Shown one piece after another: positions 29,519-37,738 of a stretch of DNA of 59,903 nucleotides (its first letter is position 1; each line of letters starts with the position of its first letter). The notes under the pieces are model-generated. The model was not told where the DNA came from, did not search any database, and saw only the letters and a program-made list of their open reading frames with translations. The translations under genes were made by a program, and so were the position numbers. Origin of the DNA: Chloroflexota bacterium (lineage in GTDB: Bacteria; Chloroflexota; Anaerolineae; Aggregatilineales; Phototrophicaceae). Where the stretch lies: NCBI GenBank assembly GCA_026706455.1, contig JAPOYS010000089.1, forward strand, positions 1 through 59,903, given 5' to 3'.

Positions 29519-30808
29519 ATGCGCAAGTATCTGATTGTTCTGTCGTTGCTGGGACTGCTCATTGGCGTTCCCGCATTCGCCCAGATGGAAGGAAGCTGCA
29601 ATATCGATCCGCCGGCTGATCCAGTCGAAATCAATTTCATCGGCTGGAGCTTCCCCATCGCCGATTTCAACGCGGGCGAGGTCGAGAATTGCGGCGATGT
29701 CGATAATATCACCGTGAACATCAGCCTGCTGTCATCCGGCGATGTGCTGGAGCAGGTGCCGCTGGCGCTGTCGGCTGGCGGCGATTCGCCCTACGAGATT
29801 TTGCACGCGTCCAACGGCCAAGTCGGCGGCTGGGGCGGCAACGGCTGGCTGCTGCCGCTCAACGATCTGGTCGAGAAGTATTGGGACGAATACGACCTGG
29901 GCGACATACCGGATGCCGTCTGGGAGGGCGGACGCTACGGCGACATCATCTACGGCGTGCCGACCAGCGGCAATACGCTGCACTTGATCTACCGCAGCGA
30001 TATCCTGGAAGAGATGGGCCTGGACGCGCCCGCGACCTATGACGAAATCCTGGACTTCTGCGACGCGGTCGGCTTGGACAATATGGATTACGACGCGCCC
30101 TTCGCCATCGATCTCTCCCGCCCGCGCGGCTGGGAACTGGAATTCTTCATGGTCTTGGGCGCCTATGGCGGGACGTATTTGGGCGAGGGCAATATGCCCG
30201 CTTTCCATGGTCCGGAAGGCCTGGCTGCTGTCGAGTTGATGGTGGAGGTTTACCAGCGCTGCATGGGCGACGCCGCCACGATGATGTCCAACAACGGCAT
30301 GGAAACCGGCATGCAACAGGGCACGCTGCCGATGACCAAGCTGTGGGCGAGCCGCGCCGCGGTCATGACAGCGGATAATACCGACCTGGTCGATGTCATC
30401 GCCTTTGCGCCGGCGCCCAGCGTCGAAGCGGGCGGTCCGCTAGCCAGTTCGATCTGGAGCGACTTCTACTTCATCCCGGCCACCGTCACTGTTGATCCGG
30501 ATCTGGTCTTCCGCATCATCATGGAAGCGCTGGATGTCTCGTCGCAGCAGGAAGCGGCTAAGATCGGCATTCCGGCGCGCGAGTCGGCCTCCGGTTTCGG
30601 CGGTCCCTATTTGCCCGCGTCGAACGCGACCGCTGCTGGCGGCGTCGGCAACTATGACAAGAACCCAGCCGTCAATATCGTCATCGCCAAACTGAGCGAT
30701 TTTCTGCCGCTGACGGCTACGGGCGAGCTGAGCCCGCAAGAAGCGCTGGACGCCGCCGCTGAGGCTTATATCGAAGAAGCGACCGCCCAAGGCTACATCG
30801 AGGGATAG
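29519..30808 (+). CDS. carbohydrate ABC importer binding protein B
   Basis: The 429-residue protein has a signal peptide (MRKYLIVLSLLGLLIGVPAFAQ, first about 21 residues in two parts) and a family-1 solute-binding fold: EINFIGWSFPIADFNAGE, EILHASNGQVGGWGGNGWLL, GVPTSGNTLHLIYRSDILEEM. AAAGAGGAG precedes the ATG. A conserved Cys pair (SCNID, NCGDV) near the N-terminus of the mature protein may form a disulfide. Its sequence is only distantly related to binding protein A, so the ligands differ. Confidence 0.88.
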   Translation: MRKYLIVLSLLGLLIGVPAFAQMEGSCNIDPPADPVEINFIGWSFPIADFNAGEVENCGDVDNITVNISLLSSGDVLEQVPLALSAGGDSPYEILHASNGQVGGWGGNGWLLPLNDLVEKYWDEYDLGDIPDAVWEGGRYGDIIYGVPTSGNTLHLIYRSDILEEMGLDAPATYDEILDFCDAVGLDNMDYDAPFAIDLSRPRGWELEFFMVLGAYGGTYLGEGNMPAFHGPEGLAAVELMVEVYQRCMGDAATMMSNNGMETGMQQGTLPMTKLWASRAAVMTADNTDLVDVIAFAPAPSVEAGGPLASSIWSDFYFIPATVTVDPDLVFRIIMEALDVSSQQEAAKIGIPARESASGFGGPYLPASNATAAGGVGNYDKNPAVNIVIAKLSDFLPLTATGELSPQEALDAAAEAYIEEATAQGYIEG

Positions 30809-30813
30809 GACGC

Positions 30814-30926
30814 GCCCCCCATCCCCCGGCCCCTTCCCCCACTGAGGAGGGAAGGGGAGCATTAGACACGTTTCGGGCGGATGAAGCCCCTCCCTCTTTA
30901 TGGGGGAGGGGTTTGGGGTGGGGGAA
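30814..30926 (+). repeat. C-rich double-hairpin element between binding protein B and permease
   Basis: The left half starts CCCCCCATCCCCCGGCCCCT and folds on GAGGAGGGAAGGGGAG; the right half pairs CCCCTCCCTC with GGGGGAGGGG and ends GGGGTGGGGGAAAG. The end is 10 bases before the permease ATG, so it supplies the ribosome site. The same element and orientation occur in the 55-58 kb operon. Confidence 0.85.
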
Positions 30927-30935
30927 AGTACCACC

Positions 30936-31799
30936 ATGGAACGCAAGATCTTCTTCGTTTTCACCTCGCCCAGCATCCTGGTCATGACGCTGCTGATGGC
31001 ATTGCCGTTGGCGATGGCCATTTGGCTGAGTATGCACTTCATGACTTTCACGAATGTGTTGGCGCCGCAGTGGGTGGGCTTGCGCAACTACATAGATGTG
31101 CTCGAAGACGCGCAGTTTTGGCAGTCCTTCGAATTCACGATTGTTTATATCGCGGTGGTCGTGCCCAGTTGGATCGTCATCGGCTTCATCATGGCGCTGC
31201 TGCTCGATCAGCAGAGCGGAATCGTTCGCGGCTTTTATTTGTCGATCTACCTGCTGCCCTTTATCATTGTGCCGATTGTCGGCACGATTATGTTCCGCCA
31301 GCTTTTTGAGCCCTCAGGCATCATACGCTGGCTTTATCAGGAGATTTTCAATCAGCGCTTTCACTATACCGAGCAGTCGGTGAAGACGCTGGTGCTATTT
31401 CATGGCGTCTGGTATGTCACGCCCTTCACGCTGGTTGTGTATTTCGCCGGCTTGCAGACCTTGCCGCAAGACCTGCTGGAGGCGGCCGGCATCGATGGCG
31501 CCAGCCGTCTGCAGAAGATCCGTTACATCGTCATTCCCCATGTGCGCTCGCTGACGCTCTTCATTTTGCTCTTCAGCATCATGGATTCTTACCGCGTTTT
31601 CGATAGCGTCTACGTGCTCACCGAGCTCAATCCGGTCTACAAGGCGCATACGGTCATGACCTACACCTTCCAGACCTCGATGCGCCTGCAGCGCTTGGGC
31701 AAAGCCAACGCGATGGCCGTGATCACCGTCATCGGCATCATGGTTGTGCTCATCCCCAATCTCTATTATTCCTGGAAAGAACAGCTTGCGGAGCGCTAA
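30936..31799 (+). CDS. carbohydrate ABC importer permease B1 (MalF-like)
   Basis: The 287-residue protein has six membrane segments (first: ILVMTLLMALPLAMAIWL) and the EAA loop DLLEAAGIDGASRLQKIRYI. The ATG at 30936 is preferred to an earlier in-frame ATG (30900) lying inside the C-rich repeat. Its stop is 3 bases before permease B2. Confidence 0.87.
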   Translation: MERKIFFVFTSPSILVMTLLMALPLAMAIWLSMHFMTFTNVLAPQWVGLRNYIDVLEDAQFWQSFEFTIVYIAVVVPSWIVIGFIMALLLDQQSGIVRGFYLSIYLLPFIIVPIVGTIMFRQLFEPSGIIRWLYQEIFNQRFHYTEQSVKTLVLFHGVWYVTPFTLVVYFAGLQTLPQDLLEAAGIDGASRLQKIRYIVIPHVRSLTLFILLFSIMDSYRVFDSVYVLTELNPVYKAHTVMTYTFQTSMRLQRLGKANAMAVITVIGIMVVLIPNLYYSWKEQLAER

Positions 31800-31802
31800 G
31801 AG

Positions 31803-32807
31803 ATGGACCGCGTGACCAGCTTGTGGGGCCGCATCCTCATCCAGATAGTCCTGATTCTATTTGCCATTTACAGCATCGTGCCCTTCACCTGGACGGCGCT
31901 GCAATCGATCAAGACCGTTCGCGACGCCGGCTCGCGCAGGCCCAAATTGCTTTTCTCGCCGACGATGGAGAATTATGAAGATCTGTGGTTGCGCTCGACG
32001 CCGGAAAACCCGGAAGCGCTGGCTTTTTTCTTGCTGCTGGCCCTGGTGCTGCTGGTCGGGCTCTTGCTCTTCGCGCAATATATCCCGGGCCGCCGCAGCC
32101 TGGTTTACGGCTTGGTTGGCCTTGGATTCGCTGGCTTGCTTTGGGGCATCCCGCAGCTGCTGGATACCGACCGGTTTTATGATTTCTTTCTCAATACACT
32201 CATCGTGACCGTAGGCACGATCGTGATATCGATCAGCATCGGCTGCCTGGCTGGTTACGCCTTGGCGCGGTATGTCGGATTGCTGGGAGTAGTCTTGCTG
32301 CTGGCGGCGCTGGCTTTCCGCGCCTTGCCGCGCTTCGCCTTCGTGCTCCCCTATTACTGGATCGGCAGCGCGCTGAATTTGCTTGATTCGCGCATTCTGG
32401 TCATCATCACGCTGGTCGCCGTGAATCAGCCCTTCACGATTTGGATGCTGCGCAGCTTTTTCATGGAAGTGCCGAAAGACCTGGAAGAGTCGGCCATGGT
32501 CGATGGCGCCAACCGTCTGGTCTCTTTCTTGCAGGTGATCGTGCCGGTCGCTTGGCCCGGCATCATCTCGACCGCGCTATTCACGTTGCTGCTGGCCTAC
32601 AACGAATTCTTGCTCGTGCGCGTATTGACGCAAACCAACTGGACGCTGCCGGTGGCGATTTCGCGCTTCACCGGCGGCGAGGACCCGCGTCATCTGACGC
32701 TGGCGGCGGCGGCATCGGTCTCGGCTACGATTCCGATCATCGTCGTCATCCTGTTTTTCCAGAAGCACTTGGTCAAGGGTTTGGCGGCTGGCGCGGTGAA
32801 GGGCTAG
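31803..32807 (+). CDS. carbohydrate ABC importer permease B2 with extra two-helix insert
   Basis: The 334-residue protein is a MalG-type permease: N-terminal segment IVLILFAIYSIVPFTWTAL, EAA loop KDLEESAMVDGANRLVSFL, and family ending LVKGLAAGAVKG. It is about 55-60 residues longer than usual. The surplus lies between ENYEDLW (about 57) and FYDFFLNTLIV (about 124) and forms two additional hydrophobic helices, ALAFFLLLALVLLVGLLLFA and LVYGLVGLGFAGLLWGI. Family members usually have a short periplasmic loop there, where binding protein docks. Confidence 0.87.
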   Translation: MDRVTSLWGRILIQIVLILFAIYSIVPFTWTALQSIKTVRDAGSRRPKLLFSPTMENYEDLWLRSTPENPEALAFFLLLALVLLVGLLLFAQYIPGRRSLVYGLVGLGFAGLLWGIPQLLDTDRFYDFFLNTLIVTVGTIVISISIGCLAGYALARYVGLLGVVLLLAALAFRALPRFAFVLPYYWIGSALNLLDSRILVIITLVAVNQPFTIWMLRSFFMEVPKDLEESAMVDGANRLVSFLQVIVPVAWPGIISTALFTLLLAYNEFLLVRVLTQTNWTLPVAISRFTGGEDPRHLTLAAAASVSATIPIIVVILFFQKHLVKGLAAGAVKG

Positions 32808-32830
32808 CGAGCGCCCGCTTGCGCGCAAAA

Positions 32831-32890
32831 TGTAGGGGTGACTTATCAGACTGCCCCTCCAAATCGAAAAATGTAGGGTCGCCCACGACG
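32831..32890. repeat. dispersed repeat remnants downstream of permease B2
   Basis: TGTAGGGGTGACTTATCAGA followed by CTGCCCCTCC, then a second partial unit TGTAGGGTCGCCCACGACG. The 127-base gap otherwise holds only the leader of the next gene. Confidence 0.55.
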
Positions 32891-32934
32891 CGCAAACAAA
32901 CAAACAGGCACCGGAAAACCGTCAGGAGAAACAA

Positions 32935-33933
32935 ATGACAAAGTCGCAGGCGCAGCAGAATCGGGAGATCATCAGCGCGTATTGGGAGGCGCTGAACGAG
33001 GCTGACGCGAGTCTCGTTCCGGATATCGTCCAGCACTACACTCATGACAATATCGAGTGGCACGGTCCCGAGCCCTACAACGATATCAAGGACGCCGGCG
33101 CGCTCGTTGACCGTTTCTGGGGACCGTTCCTGCGCTCCTTTCCAGATCTCCAGCGCCGCTGCGATGTGCTGCTGGCGGGGCGTTACCGCGACCAGGATTG
33201 GGTGAGCGCAACGGGCCACTTCAGCGGCCTATTCGCGGAAGACTGGAACGGCATCGCGGCGACGGGCGAAAAGACCTTGATCCGCTTCGGCGAGGTTATG
33301 GCGCTGGATAGGGGCAAGATCGTCAAGACCTACTTCCTGCTCGACCTGATTGATGTGATGCAGCAGGGCGGTTTCCAACTGGGCTGGGCGGCGCCGGCGA
33401 TTGAAGGGCTGCGACCGAAAGTCAGATATGGGAGCGGCCTGCTGCGATGCGAGCAGAGCGCGGAAGAGACGCGCCGGACATTGTTGCTGGTCGAGGCGAT
33501 GTTATTCGGGCTCGTGCGCAAGGACCAGCCGATGGAGCTCTATTGGCATCCGAAGATGGTCTGGAACAGCCCGAGCGGGGTGGGCACGGCGCGCAGTTTG
33601 CCCGAATTTTTGGAGCGGGTGCATACCGTGTTTCTCACTGGCTTGTCCGGGACCTGGGAGGGTTCGCATAACGCGCGTTATGCCGAAGGGCGCTTCGCCG
33701 TGTCCACCGGCTGGCCCAGCCTGGTGGCTGTGCATGATGGCGAGTTTCTGAGCATCCCGGCGAGCGGCAATACGCTGCGCTGGCGCATCATGGACTTCTG
33801 GGAGCGCAGCGACGATCTGCTCATCACAAACTGGGTGCACATTGATATGATCGCCATCTTCAAGCAGATGGGCGTCGATGTGTTTGAACTGTATGAACGC
33901 TTCCGGCGGGATGGGCGCCCGCAACCGCGCTAA
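32935..33933 (+). CDS. tandem SnoaL-like (NTF2-fold) protein
   Basis: The 332-residue protein contains two SnoaL-like domains. Domain 1 (about 10-145): IISAYWEALNEADASLVPDI, IEWHGPEPYNDI, ATGHFSGLFAEDWNGIAATG, IVKTYFLLDLIDVMQQ. Domain 2 (about 185-325): ELYWHPKMVWNSPSGVGTA, and DDLLITNWVHIDMIAIFKQMG. SnoaL-fold proteins are cyclases, hydratases or isomerases of small molecules; duplicated forms occur in sugar-catabolic clusters of Chloroflexota and Proteobacteria, but no reaction can be assigned. GTCAGGAG stands before the ATG. It follows importer B on the same strand. Confidence 0.75.
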   Translation: MTKSQAQQNREIISAYWEALNEADASLVPDIVQHYTHDNIEWHGPEPYNDIKDAGALVDRFWGPFLRSFPDLQRRCDVLLAGRYRDQDWVSATGHFSGLFAEDWNGIAATGEKTLIRFGEVMALDRGKIVKTYFLLDLIDVMQQGGFQLGWAAPAIEGLRPKVRYGSGLLRCEQSAEETRRTLLLVEAMLFGLVRKDQPMELYWHPKMVWNSPSGVGTARSLPEFLERVHTVFLTGLSGTWEGSHNARYAEGRFAVSTGWPSLVAVHDGEFLSIPASGNTLRWRIMDFWERSDDLLITNWVHIDMIAIFKQMGVDVFELYERFRRDGRPQPR

Positions 33934-33963
33934 TCCAAAACTGACAGACGGCTTGGCGCGCGT

Positions 33964-34995
33964 TTAAGACGCTTGCGGGCTAGGCACTTCGGGCGCGAAC
34001 TGGTAGTCGGGCTCGATCTGCTGCCGGCGCAGGATCGGGATGATCTGGCGCCAGGCGCCGATGATTCCCTGGCAGGGCGCGGGCATGTCGTGCTTCACGA
34101 TGCGGTGCAATTCGGGCAGGTTGTAGAAGGGAACAGCCGCGTACATGTGATGCTCGATGTGGTAATTCATCTGCCAGTAGAGAAAAGCCAGCACCGGATT
34201 CAGGGCGATGGTGCGGGTATTGAGGCGGTAATCGGGCGTGTTGTCCGTCAAGCCGATGTGCTGGGCGACGTTGAGGAGGTATTGAAAGCCGCCGGCGTAG
34301 AAGGACGAGAAGGTGACCAGCACTGCCAGCATCCACCAGCCGGTCAGCGCGGAGACGAGTACAATCAGCCCGTGGCCGATCATCAGGACGCGCGCCCAGT
34401 TGAAAAGCGCCCGCCTGCCCTTCACGTTATCGGGCGGGAATAGCGCACGCTCCCAATCATCTTCGATGATGCCGAAACAGAGCTTCAGCGTATGCCGCAT
34501 GCGCAGGCAGAAGCCGCGCGCGTTGATGAAGGCGAAAGCGAGATAGGACTTGAGCGTGAACTCCACGGGCAGGACGACTTCGGAATCATCGGGCGGGTGC
34601 AAGGTGTAGCGGTGATGCGCCTGATGGCTCGCCCAGAAAGAGATATGGCTGAACCAGCCGAGAAAGCTGAAGATGTGGACAAAGAACTCATTTAGCCATT
34701 GCGTCTTGAAAACGGTCTTGTGGCAGAATTCGTGGTGTCCATTAACAGTAAACTTTTGCAGAGATCCGTACAAGTAAATAAGCGCGATGACGACCAGCCA
34801 ATGCGCGCGGCCGACCGCGTACCAGGCGGCGGCGCCTGTGCAAGCCAGCACAGCCAGGAATGCCAGGGTCTGCGCCATGCCCTTGACGTCGCTGCGCTGG
34901 TTGAGGCGCGCCAAATCGACGGCCGGCACTGGCGTGCGATAGAACTTGATTCGTCTCTGTGGCTTGTCTTCGGTCATCGATTGATCTCGTTTCAT
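33964..34995 (-). CDS. membrane fatty acid desaturase
   Basis: The 343-residue protein has the three His boxes of membrane-bound di-iron desaturases: HHEFCH (about residue 87), HQAHHRY (about 124) and HIEHHMY (about 276), placed among four hydrophobic segments. It inserts a double bond or hydroxyl in acyl lipids (or a related hydrophobic substrate) at the membrane. Two start codons are possible (34995, and 34977 giving MTEDKPQRRIKF). It is convergent with the SnoaL-like gene. Confidence 0.85.
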   Translation of the reverse strand: MKRDQSMTEDKPQRRIKFYRTPVPAVDLARLNQRSDVKGMAQTLAFLAVLACTGAAAWYAVGRAHWLVVIALIYLYGSLQKFTVNGHHEFCHKTVFKTQWLNEFFVHIFSFLGWFSHISFWASHQAHHRYTLHPPDDSEVVLPVEFTLKSYLAFAFINARGFCLRMRHTLKLCFGIIEDDWERALFPPDNVKGRRALFNWARVLMIGHGLIVLVSALTGWWMLAVLVTFSSFYAGGFQYLLNVAQHIGLTDNTPDYRLNTRTIALNPVLAFLYWQMNYHIEHHMYAAVPFYNLPELHRIVKHDMPAPCQGIIGAWRQIIPILRRQQIEPDYQFAPEVPSPQAS

Positions 34996-35102
34996 GCCGG
35001 GCTAAGGCAATAGCGGCGCCCGATCTGATGTTACGCTTTGTTCGATTATACAGGCGATGCCGATCAAATCCACGCTGTCGCTGGCTCAGCGTTTCGCGCG
35101 CC

Positions 35103-35885
35103 CTAACGGAATCTTTCAAGTTCCTGGTTGATGGCTAGCCCGCCCCGTTGCAGCAGCGCCACTTCAGAAAACGAACTCAAGACGCGCATTCCTTTTTCCG
35201 CCCAGTGCAGCAGCCAGTCGAGATTGTTGACTTGGATTCCCGAGACTTTCCCGCGCGACTGGCAAGCGCCGATCGTTCTTTCGATCGCGTCAATGAGCTG
35301 CGGCGAATCCAATTTGCCCGGCAGGCCCAGGTCAATAGAAAGGTCGGTCGGTCCGATCAGCAAGACATCGACGCCGTCAATCGAGGCGATCTCGTCGATT
35401 GCGTCCAGAGCGCCGCGCGTTTCGACTTGGACGATGAGCAAAGTCTCGTCATTGGCCGCCCGCATATTCTCAGTCAGCGGGCCGGTATGGAAGTTGGTAT
35501 GCCCGCGGCCAAAGGAGCAGCCGCGTGCGCCAATGGGCGGATACTTCATGATGTTCACGACCTCGCGGACTTGGGCGGCGGAACGCAAGCGCGGCGCCAT
35601 GATGCCTTGCGCGCCGAGATCGAGCGCGCGCGCAATGAAAGGATATTGCGCGTCCGGCACGCGCACCAGCGGGGTGATGCCGATATGACGCCCGAAGCGA
35701 CTGAGATCGGCGACGGATTCAAAGTCGAAGACGCCGTGTTCCATGTCAATGGTGGCGAAATCGTAGCCGGCGTTCTTCAGGACTTGCAGGACCGCCGGCT
35801 GTCTAAATTCGACGAGCATGGTACCGGTCACGGCAGCGCCGGCGCGCAACAGCGACTTCATACGATTGGACGGTATTATGCTCAT
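35103..35885 (-). CDS. HpcH/HpaI-family aldolase
   Basis: The 260-residue protein is a class II pyruvate aldolase of the HpcH/HpaI family, cleaving 2-keto-4-hydroxy acids such as 4-hydroxy-2-oxoheptanedioate or 2-keto-3-deoxy sugar acids. Seen: FATIDMEHGVFDFESV, PLVRVPDAQYPFIARALDLGAQGIM in two parts, the conserved Arg in GARGCSFGRG, metal-site Glu in IVQVETRGALDAID, and the metal Asp in VDVLLIGPTDLSIDLG. It fits the sugar-acid catabolic theme of the neighbourhood. Confidence 0.88.
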   Translation of the reverse strand: MSIIPSNRMKSLLRAGAAVTGTMLVEFRQPAVLQVLKNAGYDFATIDMEHGVFDFESVADLSRFGRHIGITPLVRVPDAQYPFIARALDLGAQGIMAPRLRSAAQVREVVNIMKYPPIGARGCSFGRGHTNFHTGPLTENMRAANDETLLIVQVETRGALDAIDEIASIDGVDVLLIGPTDLSIDLGLPGKLDSPQLIDAIERTIGACQSRGKVSGIQVNNLDWLLHWAEKGMRVLSSFSEVALLQRGGLAINQELERFR

Positions 35886-35972
35886 GGTATGTCCGATCTC
35901 TTCGCCGGTTTGATGGTTGACGCGCGCCAGATTGGTTCGCGGCTGTCGCTACCGCGTTGATCGTGAAAAGGT

Positions 35973-36863
35973 TCACTCCTCGTAATGCCGCATGATGTCC
36001 ATCCACATGACCAGCCCGCGCCAGCGCTCGAAGCGGGCGTAATGCGCCTTGATCTCGGCGGTGCTGCCCTTTAGGCCGCCATTGTGCCGGGCGGCGAACA
36101 TGGCGTGGCAAGCGCTGTCGATGGCGATATGGTCGAAGTGGCCAAGCATGCGCGCCAGGGTGCCGGCCGCGTAATCGCCGAAGCCCTTCAGCGACTTGAC
36201 CGCTCGGTAAAAGCTGTCGCTATCGAGCGCGAGCCAGGCAGCGAGATCGACCTCGCCAGCGGCGACCTTGCGCGCGAGTTCGTGAAGGTAGCCGCTGCGG
36301 TAGCCGGCGCGTGCTGTCTGGGCGAAAGCGTCGAAGCTGAGGGCGGCGATGCGCTCGGCTGTGGGGAAAGCCCGCCGATCGTCGAGCGTTGGATGGGGCG
36401 CGCCCAAGCGACAAAGCTGCCGGCACATATTGACCGTTTGCGACCATCTGCAGTTCGTGGTCAGCAGCACTTTGGCCAGATCTTCCCACAGGCTGGGCGC
36501 GCAAAGGATGCGCCCGCGCCGTTGGCTTTCCAGCCAGTGATAGCCCTCATGCGCCGCCATCGCCGCGTAGAAAGCGCTCAGGTCCCAATCCAAACGGAGC
36601 ATCGTCCTCACGGCGGCGGCTGCCTCGCGGCGGAGCCCGTCGGATGCGACTTCGCAATCGGGCAGTTCAACGCGGAGGCCGCCCGGGCTCGCGCGCATCC
36701 GCAGGCGCAGCACATCGCCGCTGGCGCTCTGATAGACATATTCGAGAATGCCGCTTTCCGCCTCCCAGGTGAAGGGGGGCAACATCAGCCAGCCGTGGCT
36801 GAGGACGGTGTGCGCAAAGTCAAATTGGGGCGCTGTCGGAATGACGAAGCCGGTTTCGTTCAC
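35973..36863 (-). CDS. HhH-GPD DNA glycosylase
   Basis: The 296-residue protein resembles AlkA/OGG-type base-excision glycosylases. The helix-hairpin-helix is SLKGFGDYAAGTLARMLG (about residue 225) followed by the catalytic Asp in HIAIDSACHAMF. An N-terminal domain (about 1-100) precedes VLLTTNCRWSQTVNMCRQL, the family's helical start. The GTG at 36863 overlaps the TGA of the upstream DinB gene, so translation is coupled; earlier readings of this frame only shadow that gene. The damaged base recognised is not known. Confidence 0.82.
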   Translation of the reverse strand: MNETGFVIPTAPQFDFAHTVLSHGWLMLPPFTWEAESGILEYVYQSASGDVLRLRMRASPGGLRVELPDCEVASDGLRREAAAAVRTMLRLDWDLSAFYAAMAAHEGYHWLESQRRGRILCAPSLWEDLAKVLLTTNCRWSQTVNMCRQLCRLGAPHPTLDDRRAFPTAERIAALSFDAFAQTARAGYRSGYLHELARKVAAGEVDLAAWLALDSDSFYRAVKSLKGFGDYAAGTLARMLGHFDHIAIDSACHAMFAARHNGGLKGSTAEIKAHYARFERWRGLVMWMDIMRHYEE

Positions 36864-37336
36864 GCCGGCATCTTGTCCAGCACATCCTGGATTTGCCGCA
36901 AGTGGTTGATGCCGTGCTGGGCGTATGCCAGCGCCAACTGCTCCAGATTCATATCCGGACGGTCGGGGCTGGAGCCGCGGCCGGTCTTGCCCCATTCTTC
37001 TTCGCTCAGGTTCTCCAGCAGAATCGCCCAGCGCGCCTGCAAGCCTTCGAGGATCTTGAGAGAGTGTTCGATGTCCGCGTCTTTGGCGTCCGGGTATTCG
37101 GCGATGGCGTTCACATCGTAGGCGGTGAATTGAAAGCTGGGGCTGGTGAGAATCAGCTTGAAGCGGCGAATGCAGACCATGTGTGTATCGGCGAGATGGT
37201 GAATATTCTGGGCGATGGTCCATTCGGGCGCGTTGTAGGGGGTGGTCAACTGCTCGACGCTCAAGCCGCCCGCTTGCTCGCGCAGTTGGGCCGGCAGCTT
37301 GCGAATGGCGTCGATGGCTTCAGCTCTGGTTTGCAT
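36860..37336 (-). CDS. DinB/YfiT-family putative metal-dependent protein
   Basis: The 158-residue four-helix-bundle protein has the DinB-superfamily His ligands: NIHHLADTHMVC (about residue 45) and HGINHLRQIQDVL near the C-terminus, with the start LPAQLREQAGGLSVEQLTTPY typical of the family. Many are thiol-dependent hydrolases or transferases; the role here is unknown. GAGGAGACC precedes the ATG. It heads a two-gene operon with the DNA glycosylase. Confidence 0.85.
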   Translation of the reverse strand: MQTRAEAIDAIRKLPAQLREQAGGLSVEQLTTPYNAPEWTIAQNIHHLADTHMVCIRRFKLILTSPSFQFTAYDVNAIAEYPDAKDADIEHSLKILEGLQARWAILLENLSEEEWGKTGRGSSPDRPDMNLEQLALAYAQHGINHLRQIQDVLDKMPA

Positions 37337-37592
37337 GGTGGTGGTCTCCTCTTCTGCGATTCCGTGCAGCTGACATTGTAGCGAAGCCGAATCTTTTTCC
37401 CAACCTTTCCTGCATTCAGACGATGGTTACAGCGATTTGCATTTTGACGGATTGTGCATTGGGCGACGTCCCCACGAGTTGGAATTGGCGGGCGGGCGCA
37501 GACAAGGGAGTGTCTATTGTTGCGGATATAAGCTGCCTGCGATCTTATCTAAAATCTCTGCGCCTTCTGTGTTCTCCCTATTTTGGAGCCTT

Positions 37593-37620
37593 GTAGGGGC
37601 GAGCCTTGGCTGCCCGTCTC
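37593..37620. repeat. dispersed repeat in the 37337-37738 gap
   Basis: GTAGGGGCGAGCCTTGGCTG ends CCCGTCTC. The 400-base gap otherwise shows no gene; an ACTCGACGCAGAGACATACC stretch just after the unit resembles the CACAGAG repeats. Confidence 0.6.
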
Positions 37621-37738
37621 ACTCGACGCAGAGACATACCCACTTAGTTAGCCACTCCCCAGACAATCCGCTTTTGCGCTGGCGCTTCTTTTGCGTTACA
37701 AAGAGAGTCTGATGTTACGCTTAAGAAAGGACGAGCGC

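Noticed and set aside
29626-29638. CGAAATCAATTTC resembling the LacI-type operator
   Set aside because: It is inside the coding part of binding protein B, is not a perfect palindrome, and the codons explain it.
35973-37223. Long form of the HhH-GPD protein (416 residues) extending through the DinB gene
   Set aside because: The extra N-terminal part is an antisense-free shadow of the DinB gene in another frame with Arg/Pro-rich low-complexity content; the GTG at 36863 at the overlap is the natural start.
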